A stretch of 64,000 nucleotides of DNA from Jaenimonas drosophilae (taxonomy: Eukaryota; Euglenozoa; Kinetoplastea; Trypanosomatida; Trypanosomatidae): the NCBI GenBank assembly GCA_030849065.1, contig JASAON010001600.1:16242-80241 (forward strand). Reading direction: 5' to 3'. The notes under the pieces were generated by a model that searched no databases, had not been told where the DNA came from, and saw only the letters and a list, made by a program, of their open reading frames with translations. Every line of letters starts with the position of its first letter. The stretch's first letter is position 1. The translations under genes were made by a program, and so were the position numbers. Below, one piece after another: positions 21,501 through 26,560 of the stretch.

Positions 21501-23182
21501 GAGAGGCCCACACCCACAAAGACCAAGGCCGCCCCTTGGCCGGCAAAGAAGGGGTAGGGCGTGATGGAGAAGGTCGGGTTGCGTGGGAGGAGATCAATCT
21601 CCCCCGCAATCTGGGCGTAGTTGGTCATGCCCGCCTTTTGGTAACACACAAACAAGGTGGTTGCCTGGGTGAGGGTGTAGGCCACGGAGGTGCAGGTCGG
21701 GGTGGCCGTCTCCCCGCCCATCTCGCACGCAAACACCAAATCGCCCTCGGTGGTGGCGCATGGATTCACGTCGGTGCTCGCCGTGAGGAAGGCGTCATCG
21801 GCCTCCGCATTGAGCCCTGACCCGGCGAAGGTGAGGGTCATGACGGAGCCAACGGTGGGCGCGGCGGGTACCACGGTGAAGCCCGTGGGCTGCAGCACCG
21901 CCAGGGTGAAATCCGCTACCGTTGTGTCAGCATTGAGGTAGACGGGGGCCCACAAGGCGGTGGATGCGCGGCGGTAGCACACCTGCCCCACCACATCCTG
22001 GGTGAGGAGGTTGGGGGCAAAGAAGGGGCACGAGACGGTGGTGGCGTCTACTTGCACTAGGTTGCCCACGTTGAGATTTGCCAGGATGGAGGAGCTCGAG
22101 CTGGGGCAGCTCTGGCCTGCCCGAATGACCTTCACCGCATCGGCCGTGGAAAGACCGGTGCCAACAAAGGTCATGGTGCCCTCCTCACGTGCCTGGGGAC
22201 GGAGCGGTGTGCGGGTGTAGGTGCCTGGGTTGGCGGGGCTCACCACCACCATCTTGGTATTGGCCACCAGGGTGTAGGCCATGGAGGTGGAGGTCGAGGC
22301 ACAGCCATTGGCCAAGGTGCTATCCCCGCAGTAGGGGATGCAAATGGCATAGCCCAGAGCGGGTGGGGCGTAGGGGGCCACAAAGGTTCCCGCCACGTTC
22401 CTGGTGTAGATGAGGGGCACGACCCCTGCGGGGGTGGTGCCAGCAGCAACCTGCGCGCCGACAGTCCCGCAGGTAGAGGTGAGGGCGTTGAGGTTGGTGC
22501 ATGTTGTTGCCCCACTGCATGGAATCAGGAGCAGCGTACTGGATGCGCTGAGCCCGCTATTCGCTGGCCGGCCCTGCTGGGCGTCGGTGGCGACGGTGAG
22601 GGTGATGGCACCCTCTCCCCCACTCGGTGCGGCTGGGCTGAGGGTGTAGGTGGTGTAGATGGCGGGCCACACCTGCAGCACCGCGGCACCCGTGGTGAAG
22701 CCGCGTGGGAGTACCTGGGCAGTGGCTGGCGTGGTGGCCTTGGCAATGTAGCAACCCACGTAGGTTGAGCCCACGGCGAAGGCGTCGGTGGTGATGGTGA
22801 TGGAAGAGGTACCCGTGAAGCCCTCACTACTGGTGCTCGTGACGGGAAACACCACGACGCCCTCGGCTGGGTTCACGATGCACTCAGCCGCGGTGTTGCC
22901 TGTGGAGGTGATGAAGTAGAGCTGATCGCCCGTGGTGATGGCGGGGTCTCCCTGCAAGGGTACGCTCTGGATATCCACCTGAATGGTTTGGTAGAGGGAG
23001 GCCTCCACCACGTTGGAGGTGGTGAAGGTCATGGCCGCCTCCACCCGAGGGCTTACACACAGGCTGAGGAGGAGGAGGAGGACGAGCACCAGGGCCCGAC
23101 GACTAGATGAAATAGAGGTACATGCTGCACCACAGTGGTCCCCTGAAGCACCACCGGGGGGTCGAGGACGATGAAGCATCAT
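3521..23182 (-). CDS. Giant type I membrane protein with about 48 two-cysteine extracellular repeats
   Basis: One unbroken frame of 6,553 residues. It starts at the ATG at 23182; the codon just upstream is GTG. An N-terminal hydrophobic stretch (about residues 31-44, LVLVLLLLLSLCV) followed by VEA/A looks like a signal peptide. About 47 divergent modules of roughly 120 residues follow, each with a pattern like GxGLSxxDxVxLI then Cys, and ending in VCYR/LCYQ followed by a W/F and a new NP..Y..P..P...GQ start. Two conserved cysteines per module suggest one disulfide in a beta-sandwich. Three modules of another type (C..C about 20-30 apart; DNA about 5200-5950), one more first-type module (about 4650-4930), a transmembrane helix (about 4520-4600) and a 330-residue Pro/Ala-rich cytoplasmic tail complete it. 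N-x-S/T sites are scattered. I infer a very long surface adhesin or coat/attachment protein. The module start resembles IPT/TIG folds, but I do not recognise the family. Confidence 0.9.
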   Translation of the reverse strand: MMLHRPRPPGGASGDHCGAACTSISSSRRALVLVLLLLLSLCVSPRVEAAMTFTTSNVVEASLYQTIQVDIQSVPLQGDPAITTGDQLYFITSTGNTAAECIVNPAEGVVVFPVTSTSSEGFTGTSSITITTDAFAVGSTYVGCYIAKATTPATAQVLPRGFTTGAAVLQVWPAIYTTYTLSPAAPSGGEGAITLTVATDAQQGRPANSGLSASSTLLLIPCSGATTCTNLNALTSTCGTVGAQVAAGTTPAGVVPLIYTRNVAGTFVAPYAPPALGYAICIPYCGDSTLANGCASTSTSMAYTLVANTKMVVVSPANPGTYTRTPLRPQAREEGTMTFVGTGLSTADAVKVIRAGQSCPSSSSSILANLNVGNLVQVDATTVSCPFFAPNLLTQDVVGQVCYRRASTALWAPVYLNADTTVADFTLAVLQPTGFTVVPAAPTVGSVMTLTFAGSGLNAEADDAFLTASTDVNPCATTEGDLVFACEMGGETATPTCTSVAYTLTQATTLFVCYQKAGMTNYAQIAGEIDLLPRNPTFSITPYPFFAGQGAALVFVGVGLSASDTVELIDEGGMCGTSTPSARVSLSSVTEVQPGTSYSYTIVGMASACLTACYRLRGSTDWIFTQPSAQTVAPVDGCPGTDIFISPFPVRYRLGLPTGASLTAKETTTMQFINANAASSAASSITVVKLLQAENACVTELCNGAAVCSAAAQPGDFMSATVSAANSVNMMINTAGENYIVCVQSTSAGGGFVPVLPATAESSNSTDYGLTAAQPNPLLLSSSPQPWRVAVAGLLSTFSGTALQPTTDAIYPVADGVLLASGVCPPPSALPAQTMLSAVINTTTSTATSVKVDYYGSSNLRVGQTVNLCYQWSTNGVIRVTYTGSRVVESPVPSSATWSLLPDTGIYRAGMPNLATISSNTTELDAASDSVFFYRYVQSANPNPSCFCDPVSCAFGTLVSYSSSSLTQDGDDTVLYTSPLGFNNYDYAAIYVVCYNVNALAITTYSGRLTVGMANPTFYSAATTSGSSAVAGSLFSITATRRCLTTGCVALSAADELILIDDTTTCSATFSTDGASKKVQPIGNPTVPAGGLSYRQSFVTTAAGSFRVCYRLAAEAAEKTSFNDLPRTSGFLRTSFVVGAANPSAFASVPALPTSGQFLTINLVCSASVCTSCVAVRLVPGADASCWANVPGTYSSVDCAATLSVQFPGQFVPSGDYTVCYGSSSSFSSNRRVPGVLTVANANPASYLPAKGEGREIVTNQNADYVLDVVGTGLSVNDAIFFLPANGTFTCHDLETDIIQSNSTIAGWLSPSIDPNPLVITATGVSWVASSQSKRFGSGMLYDELICGQPGEGQPCAMELCYLRNGQTWAPVPIENPPSVSVVESNPSSVAFDSYPLVEQMYAMATVTGKDLLADDTLVIQSASCAGEALSVSVGDGWVSKDGTEWRGVLRFNNSAAGYAVCYWHQGSPVEILTVLFPGNENSAVAISQGALYYVYPSTNFSSSRYPISQYEELMVGGSFFNDGQRVLTLSEGRLISGTTECNYAPFFDATGIKPTFPVVEVLSATEDVRFRQARLMVGPGELYALCLVTPSGLFRVTSPPPKSTKEVDATGLSIAAVNPMTFVPEPLLPMAGQNVSLTLTPAEGHTAATPLQVGDVVHLIDGSLFECGFVNATVVAEGAITAVTTALQATISFVIPGDLTTMEEVGADGVTTTVTVERNLTVCYQLEGGSFATVPRGDALDRNLRIVPSIPSVWASEPQQAEVMAPLVLTFMGNETMPDYLTTKDVAFLVKATNGMDTPSSQLCASAPHAYTSKKLTLDGINTQWSIAEQVLEAGTYVVCYTAVENGQPVYVANPTYLIIYPLQSPTGAYTDRGGLTAFQGERFFLFFNTSVPLNIVLDDGTGNPAAAAEEGAPDVVRISPTMDCQNPLVSPAVDAIPTNFGYGAPLVNLDNAPYAHLILRAAVGSYFVCMRRAGRASWELYYDFRVVGGYVNTAELTLTAAPITTFATVPTSPRVGTPSTAVTLTYVDGTTVADLEQVFFVKEVATPATTPWTIASNPCYLPATRAEAASATVVLVDNTLQVLIPDPPTADPLLTEYPYPSSGAFLLCYQLRGRFIASVSPTALDVLVAAPTSYTVPALIAVENAFTMTITATDPIFATGETNVAQLYPIADPQAVPSCVGATPPVGGVTHFTTFTPTSAAAIAATVQPQLVTKGYYYLCFLTSGQTHDVAVPNQAGGYVFSVGMNGPQRYSVLPSPAYVGQELSLTITGNQLSNADHVKIINATDLDVADYPVACTAAAANADASTNSGGAAGTPVSSPNGIVAVYNPRVLGAGTYLLCYQSGAAAADKSWMWIAEVPSFEVDPPQPTNYVAWPEPTFATQIAQLFLHSSANLLTTKDQLKLVAKGSGTNGFDCTAAAVPSPAIGLAQLIPSLSSESVAAFSVCGASVVDVTVCYLLAGAGNSWAEVPSSASPLAYSELSFLKSPFTGPTLTPNASPMPFQRTSLTFASSDAAMVISLLSFALAPVARCSLTIDYTTPTLYSHTATNTFEVALPFAGDYTLFLRASEDDDDYPNITHSTLLTVAGCDPCEVSPPYDFVGGTVTLDFPSTTGSSLSAKDGLRLIPTSVGLMGDPCSSTAGPYGETTFHPIDVVGPGAKASYNVSTGTQDTADDYLGEYYLCYSKSKSVNTNFYVLTSTAGSPLTFSIFPMDALAVTFCPNGDNNNLLSLETMTFNITMDDPNKFPNTGFLSGDELVALPSAVLPTGVCEDYDPPTTTTTDNATLGVAMANGEAALVPSLDTFGVGFSNWVMTLPFLKQATSYTLCFKLQYANQFHQLSDKPMVVQPPNPINFVTSPPVIVPNSVDVSITIEGTNLANTDQVFIVPVAESCAETCTRPLNPTIWNGNPYTVRFVSDTTVVVDFEGPITQVVTLGVCYRTTGFLLTRLGNIVVAQANPHYYGTSFTPRVGTQPELIFYGTGLTTADAVMLVPVTQSCLIGNAVAVGSAVSANPAVGTSTFAIPLIGDDIQANTRYTVCYQVASTAGYVAVPVPLLVFPGGPTSFVSSNLPMVGRATVLSFPADYQTQIGDAIFLACPGCSCFKTEEAVVPYGSVSATAVANTISLRVGFNTTQSYPLCYQVVGSGFGLVSMVVPTTNSPAAVEVAPLPTFQGQRLTYTFSEVSDSVPVAMGDAAMLVQAGRTCWETSSTEPNGVVVQPSDIATVGKGAEAASISTWKAHVPSLGPNVPKPDLFPLSYLLCYREAGQSEFVSVPFPFVDELMSSVSPATYNTNPEKGIPQGIVNATVVFANAAEGGAAYAVEFATLTDNVCDAAGSVVVSAPGPAYPVYALSLPTDATLGSNNVALCYTRAGATVAELPQLLTVVASNPSGYTTNVVAGDTARERQYLEVHVMGTGLSDDEDRIAFTDVPCAAVPGPMESSTLLARLGDISTVVEGTEVVVTAQFVAPTSPISMHVCYYMNGFWREVGAPLVLQVPVPSSAEVYAVGRATSLRAGQHLFIELVGGAQTTPVGAAILSGSSDGAGTWCNNFTADDIQEPSLLIQSAALLDVPIWQHPGAARLCLHNTATSPWADVGESITAPFLMEVLPPNPSSLTSFPVVPRVGQKVTLTFHLIVAASAEDVVKLTTDSITTPCESATSMDGFAATMPVEVVDDFTTSITLTDTTDPLHYRSFNASGDVRVCYFTSSESSWAVVGGTVEAGTIVVGEQVPESWNLVGADAAILGKPFTLAFNDAEGRLNATGDLAFAVMSGTSCGANPYDCPQCIVFSLDEALSTPQRVVTQANLSVTVGELNLCYQLYDATPALIPDALNVENGPIQCVEQSSVVVGQQQNVTFMIQEGTSVTDDSWRVSFYATSAMSCDANYVPDFLAAMATQVETTPTSVTYALQWPVSMTEERYTLCYTHKGEAGPICTCGQIDARTGECFVETLPGAPQSFSTTPFPTYVGQSITVLLELNEMWVMYPPTVIKFVRYVDPLTTCRDDAAFATPANPITKVSALEYSYTFTFDYQLGTMDLVVCALTGLSDDFAAVGLLPSLQNTTRQPSTTMWVRPYLDLTTFPSEAAYLRAQQSLNLYFTHQSHQADDLISLEDTIAFVDSPTNCNEAFINAQDVNTVMAMFVSSDTIFVTTPATVNAINAETLQSSTVATFAAAGVGTHNLCYKLSGGTWAPVLPSLAILPAVFSSCAFTSLPSPLNRVDGTDTSSERAMQFIPTTITATDAIQTLYTSNDAVRIVPQTRLCVDDSAPVFTIGTSQVQPPTSDTIKTIFFAPTVGDWKLCYRFGGTTNPSISNWSPTCGLNGLTAASPTANTVGCLNVGQTLDPTATQTDDYLFNTADRVRYVGANDPCLLPDGSTTVASTITMGDAVQSVAGQALPASASGGHTAEVPYALLLKGTTAVRLCYVDAAGNQYAIPLRVSSAPTSSTFAVQPRQPATLQLQSRRQVGQRLALNFTAAATGVTPVLVPSGPIPSPLVPGPAYDGKFDAATMLALGATPVYRDGRCTAAVRAGATLSLQGVYGAATAPPYVMGVYDPKTPQFFIACYRLAECGVEDSGSAASVDPYNPSSTSTIQAAPRRGQLITVNFQRDTTSSTAALLSPGADRADYALNLDSCWTLANNAGTLVSGSSQATNFVTFFAAQSPATAVASTPTRSCYKLVDGSWSELPDGVGTLLAANPVAFTTTPPTARQNQLNHIDFVGKAGLSEGDVVKIIPLSLNCSADALPAAGVQGWSASSTPLPSSADGWPITRFLSATTSSMTFSASNSGSYSVCYRLATDTVWTLVYGDLIIAEKNPAQVIQHPVSTLESEPFTLNFTAATGASLSAADRVVLYAGDDINCADPGTVDEINMGPSRTDLLPSQLGYAFSVAERGNYTLCYLLNTGTDQTTIVWGFPIIVVGPNPTSVAAFPSGAQALRALELISLVFDGFGLSSAEGKSDAVKLIDGTLPATQLSCLNANPATGVTNYPLYANGTNAVQVWRTTASAASYWVCYKLNGGFYHMLGTTTPVRVTSVAIPSAATSPKFGAPVSDGESMTWTISGNTACDAADVVFYSTLDCDDVAYYDTSAITANSFPNGASSMGSNCGGTTSSSIAVRLGSSVSSEEDDDATTAASLCYFRATDRTVTVLQSDSIQVQQGSPAVLASPISVTAQQVFGFTLDVTPGPTDYVVLVTDPSTCVGVTAPTNQAIFTSTAFNAGTSLLEVTAAVPASGTYAICYSHQVGICAASKKRDCARVVGTVMAGGASPSGWFSSPTTLYTSSTAVVTFQGVSAESQSTAVAWMALLPSTNTVAAMAEEGGAEMAWAVAEDDAATAATTTTNTMEQVNDVCQAPRGATSITLAYDPTTQQWSSPSRLLAVASYALCYLPSGTSLSPPAAPQLPLVLFPPAEHAGPTVLLTTVTSATFTDTPIVGSDATVVLQGGGLAQDDVLTAVAPPANTKDLPDDVCSNVSYTPRVTAHASTSGYGLTTILRTMTFATSGSYVLCYHPAAAGASPATLISNTIITVMPQVLSVSVVTSPVVVEVPVELRFSGSSLSTTNLVALPFVGKMSADEINVASVCGPTSSATYAPMTSAAVDGSSAFFTTTPEEAGPHMVCFKQSSSSDTILLSTVVEVQRQDAVEAAFQVQPSDCAAYFMCGVSPVVALLNSSGSPTSSPGVAVAMYLVDATTAERVPDGVVADESFVESPAGVFTFVALRISTAGTYRMVVNFTLAGGQHSLVATSANFEVAKNNAPTNSFARLVCVPNGGVLPTSTTPMQCTVTTLISTVISNFPYAVAVSSGSATACAYASAEARACTFTVTPAPLTNYQLVVVRPGSPYDTWPVENSPLTAYLPTFPEPMTTLQCGAATTTNGNVLALPSLMVREGSTLSCQIQGKATVGGVTMNVVALVDDLRAQFSVDGRPATSLTVGPLPASLDGMYEVNLTVPASLELAVQGYVRAQPNAESWLDMTGSPVGFTVLGVPTTASTLSCHASLTGSTLWFSPLGEVSCVLQLRNANGPINGASTDYLVSMPKGGSAQPIPSSYGTELSITASAPSPLTTWQGDAQAFAVEAEYLMTQAIISTYTGSLVFANKIVSQSATFTAGSSGVVVFSGSGLQTSHLYLISTTPTCADAQKVSASNEGQAAGTITLSFTVPDATNFFFCFIPEDARLSNTATAAPLSPTAFVVSHGGKHSGWTTGDLILLIVGACLLFILLVLFLILLWRLCCHAPAATRHHAYRDVDAPTAPTAAMPRTNDRYVSLPPPPPLAPVPAPAPAPVVAAAATPAQPPVDHLRIHIAEEQRPPQQPPSVPAPLAAAGGAGVKNILAPAPLTDVTAAPPAAAASGTPHGRRRRSSGSRHSKSRYVDVDGTSDLSASTTLGSTPQATGRRRTPVLPPPLPHAAAAVPPPPLTPPPTVGPPFIAPPPSGSAAMPPGLPPLPSSLASTQPAPAAAPAPAPAQPTTAAPSPVIGPVSGPYQHLHYPSPGASTTQAAISPNPTLVAAPLSASGDVVPANLRPSNELPPLPPTPMGTASLSGSVGPFVVAGHTSRPMVRAKRSQ
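3524..4513 (-). other. Proline-rich cytoplasmic tail of the giant protein
   Basis: About 330 residues after the membrane helix. They contain PPPPP runs, PAPAPAP stretches, a basic RRRRSS patch and a terminal RAKRSQ. Such tails commonly bind SH3, EVH1 or profilin-type partners; here that role is inference. Confidence 0.7.
4514..4630 (-). other. Single transmembrane segment of the giant protein
   Basis: The segment begins GDLILLIVGACLLFILLVLF and continues with further hydrophobic residues. It is then followed by R and CC, a standard stop-transfer with possible palmitoylation cysteines. It places the repeats outside and the proline-rich tail inside. Confidence 0.85.
5200..5950 (-). repeat. Three second-type modules near the membrane
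   Basis: Three consecutive modules of about 100-125 residues begin with LVC, LQC and LSC and carry a second Cys about 20-30 residues later. They lack the GLSxxD and VCY signatures of the other modules, so they form a different repeat family. Confidence 0.6.
6250..22990 (-). repeat. About 47 tandem VCY-type modules in the giant protein
   Basis: I counted about 47 module ends of the form V/L-C-Y/F (a few degenerate, one lacking Cys) over roughly 5,580 residues, a mean of about 120 residues per module. Divergence between modules is high and no two neighbours are nearly identical, so this is an old array under constraint, not a recent expansion. Confidence 0.75.
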
Positions 23183-23206
23183 CACTACGTCAAAGATACA
23201 GGTAAG

Positions 23207-23246
23207 CTGCTATACAAAAACGAGGCAAACTATGAAACAAACGAGC
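23207..23246 (-). promoter_or_regulatory. Possible trans-splice acceptor for the giant gene
   Basis: The minus strand reads a T-rich tract (Gs interspersed) and then AG at 23211-23210 and again at 23208-23207, about 25-28 bases before the ATG at 23182. The tract is weaker than at the other genes. Confidence 0.3.
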
Positions 23247-24381
23247 GATGTTGATGCGTGTTTGTGTGGATACTGCTCGCAGATACAGGGGAGAGGAAAC
23301 CACTGTTCTGCCTGGTGTGTGTGTGTGAGCTGCCGAAGGGGAAAGTGTAAAGTGAGTGTGTTTCTGGTTGTTTTGTTCTGGAACAGAATACCAGACAAAA
23401 AAATCAGAAACAACACAAACGAACACGAGCACAAATAAATACGCACGCGAAGCTTCTATGGTAGTGTGTGGTTCCCACCAAAAGAACCAAACAATGAAAA
23501 AATCAATCCAAAAAGGAATCGTGAAGTTGCCGAGACAAAGGGTGAATGCGGCGGTGTGTGATCGGAGGAGTAGTCTTCGTACGTCTTCTTGGACTGTGCG
23601 TGTGTGTTTGTGCTTCTACGGAAAGCCCCCAACTGGTAGCTCAAAAGCAACAACACCCACGACGGAAAGAATCCCGGCTCACAAAGGAGTGAGGATGTAT
23701 GTGTGTGCGATGCGTTAATGTTTTGGTCTGCTGCTCTCCAACAGCAAACACAAAGAAAAAAAACGCGGAAGGAAAATACCAACACTCAAAGTGAGCTTCA
23801 CTGGATGGGTGTGGGTGTGGAGCGTGCGAGTGCGTGAGAGGGAGGACCTCTAGACGAACCAACAGCAACGAGAGCGGCACGTACGGGTATGCTGCGTGCC
23901 GTGGGAAACGACCCCGCACAACGTGGGGAAGTAGCTCTTGTTGGGATGTTGAGACGTCAATGGACTACTCCAGACCTCTCCAACTCTCTTCCTCTTCCTA
24001 AGAGGGCCGCTACAGAAGAACGGCCTAGTGAGCGTGTGAGATGTGTGCGCTCCTACAAGAAACCACAATCCGCCAACCTCTCCACAGAATACACCAATAA
24101 ATGACGGCCCCACACTCAGATAATTGAGAGGACCGGCAAGAAGAGGTGCAGGATGGATGAGGAAAGGGAGATGGTGGAGGGGTTAACAAGAAGGGGAGGG
24201 AGTTCAGCCAGCGCACGCACCAGACAACGAACTCTCAAAAGAAACTACGTAGCAACAACAACAAGGATGATGAAGAAGGAAAAAGGAATATGAATAACGA
24301 AACACACATGCATTCAACCACTGTATATGGAGTACACCCACCAATCATACTCATACACTGGTGTACGGCACACTGCTGCTC

Positions 24382-24403
24382 GTGTGTGTGTGTGTGTGTG
24401 TGT
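24382..24403. repeat. (GT)11 microsatellite
   Basis: A pure GT dinucleotide run on the + strand, (CA)n in the transcript. It is one of many spacer dinucleotide runs with the same orientation. Confidence 0.9.
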
Positions 24404-24756
24404 ATTGTGTTGTTTTGTTTTTGGATTGCATTATATACTGGAGAACGGCTCTGCTTGCCGCTCTGGGTACAACAACGGTGTTCCACCGGCAACACGTTGG
24501 GGAGGGGAGAGAAGAAACAATCAAATCATCTCTCGCACACCACACATCATCGAGAAGGGTGGGAGAGAGACGTGTTCGTGCGGAAGCGCACATGTGCGTG
24601 TTGTGTGTGAGTGGCGGGCTTCATACAGCTACCAACCCATACGCGCACAAATCCTTCGCACCTCAATCACCGCACGCCTTCACGCTTACTAAGTTTTTTT
24701 TTCCCTTCTTCCCATGTTGGTGTGTGCTACGTGGCGAATGGCGAGAGCCAAGGCAA

Positions 24757-25014
24757 CTATTCTTGGCACCAAGGAGATGATGATGATGATGATGGCGCGG
24801 CTGCTGGGACGAAGAATACGACCTTCCTGGGAGATCCAACGTACTCCATGCGCACCTCTCCCTGGCACACTCGCACCTCGATGCCGACCACCACCTCCTC
24901 CTCAAGCGCAACACACAACTGAGGTGCTCCTCCAATCCAGACATACTTGGTGTATGCCATACTTCCGTTGCCCACCAATTTCACCTCAACCCGTTTGTGA
25001 GTGCGAATGTGCAT
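24757..25014 (-). CDS. Possible small gene, 85 residues, function unknown
   Basis: This frame from the ATG at 25014 stands out from the surrounding simple sequence. It has higher GC, balanced codon use and alternating polar/hydrophobic stretches typical of beta strands (VEVKLVGNG, VVVGIEVRV, RKVVFFVP), ending in a six-serine run from (TCA)n. A T-rich stretch and AG (25026-25025) lie 10 bases upstream of the ATG, fitting trans-splicing. It lies in the same direction as its neighbours, between the MAP kinase and the giant gene. I recognise no family. The alternative is a chance frame in a leader or 3' flank; conservation in another kinetoplastid would settle it. Confidence 0.45.
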   Translation of the reverse strand: MHIRTHKRVEVKLVGNGSMAYTKYVWIGGAPQLCVALEEEVVVGIEVRVCQGEVRMEYVGSPRKVVFFVPAAAPSSSSSSPWCQE

Positions 25015-26560
25015 TAACCCCACACTAACAGACGCACACTCGCACGAAAAACAAAATCAACCACCATCATGATTATCCAAGACGTCCGAGACAGAGCGAG
25101 AGACGTCAGACATAGCCCCCACCACAACCTCATTGTACTCTTCAGTTTCTACATACCCCAACTATTGTATTATGTTGTCTTGGGAAATATGTATCCAAAG
25201 TGTCTCATCATCAACGGGAGGGAGAGGTTGGGTACCACTTCAAAGCATCAGCAACAGCAAATGCGGCTATGACAGTAGGTACCTCCCCAAACTACTCCTT
25301 CCTCCCATCTCTCTTTCTCTTTCGCACACACGCACACACATGTGATGGCATGTATTCGCCCACCCATCCTCTAACCAATGAAATAGTTGGGGATGAAGAC
25401 TCCTCAACCCGCATAGAAGTGAGTGAGCCCATAGAGATGGAGAGAGCATGCAATGTGTGTGTTCGTGTGTTTGGTTGAAATAGAAACTTGGATGGACTGG
25501 CGATGGCGGATGATGGGGCCTGCATCTGCATGATTGGTCGGCCGAATGTGAAAAGGTTTTTTTTTGGGTTGTTTTGGGGGGAAGGATGTTGGCGTGATGG
25601 GAGGAGGTGGTGGAGGCAAAAGAGTGCCTGGTCTGGTGGCAGGCCAAAGAGGAGGGTGATAGATTTCAACCAACCAACGAAGCAACAACAACAGCGACAA
25701 CGACCATACCGCAGCCAACATACAAGCATACGAAAAAAAGCAAAAAGAACAACAACAAGTGAAAGAAAAAAAATACGGTCAGAGAAAGCCATTGTCAAAC
25801 AAGAAGAGAAGTGACATCCATACAAGAAGAAACGACAGGGGTGCATGCGTGTGTGCGTGTATATGGGTGTGAGTGCCACACAACCCTGCGTACATTCAAA
25901 CATACACATTCCACACACACACACACGTACGCACAGGCGCACAGCACCCAAAAAAGAAGCAACAACAACAACCCCTACACAAACAGACTGACAGATATAC
26001 ACGCACAGAGAGGCGCGAAGCTGTTGTTGCTCGCTGATACATGGCTTTTGATCTCCCTTGGCGGTGTGAGGGGAGAAGGTGGAGGTATGAACGCACCCAG
26101 CACATACTCCTACCCACGACGCGCACTCTCTTTCACACACACACGCACGTCACCAGAAAAAAAACCATAGAGGATCAAAAATGGAGATGAACCACAATGC
26201 TCGAGCTAATGTCTTCACAGCTGCGCTGCTGGATTTGGCTGTAGGAGCACGTTCCCTCTCACACCGCTGATATCTGAGAAGGGTAGTGCCGCACACAAGC
26301 ACACATAAGCACTACATTTACACAGAGACACTCACGTAAGGAAGTCTTGTGTTGGTTGGTGGCGTTGACGCGGAATATCTCCATCGAGCCGAAGTCGATG
26401 AACCACACAACAACATCCAAATGCATTGGCATAGAATATATTCGTTTACAAGGCACGTACTCCTCCCTGCATCATTGTTGGTGGTGTCTTGTGCTGTGTT
26501 GTTGTTGTTGTTGTTGTTGTGTGTGTGTTTTCCTCCTCATCCAGCCATCTACAACGACTA
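25015..26560. other. Spacer downstream of the MAP kinase; no clear gene
   Basis: Contains (AC)n near 25913, poly-T/poly-G near 25556-25580, (TTG)n near 26500-26520 and purine tracts. A 282-residue minus-strand frame (25292-26140) is full of Cys/Val/His/Thr strings from the dinucleotide runs and is not credible. Confidence 0.6.
25025..25061 (-). promoter_or_regulatory. Possible trans-splice acceptor for the 85-residue frame
   Basis: A T-rich stretch (minus strand, 25061-25044) is followed by the AG at 25026-25025, 10 bases before the ATG. Confidence 0.3.

Larger units (their letters stand above)
23183..24756. other. Spacer upstream of the giant gene; no gene seen
   Basis: AT-richer DNA with a long (GT)n run at 24382-24403 and poly-A stretches. 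Short minus-strand frames (for example 23456-23785 and 23850-24113) have no coding character or recognisable domain. It is presumably the 3' flank of the small frame at 24757 and the leader of the giant gene. Confidence 0.6.

Noticed and set aside
25292..26140. 282-residue minus-strand frame
   Set aside because: Cys/Val and Thr/His strings are translations of (GT)n and (AC)n; no recognisable fold.
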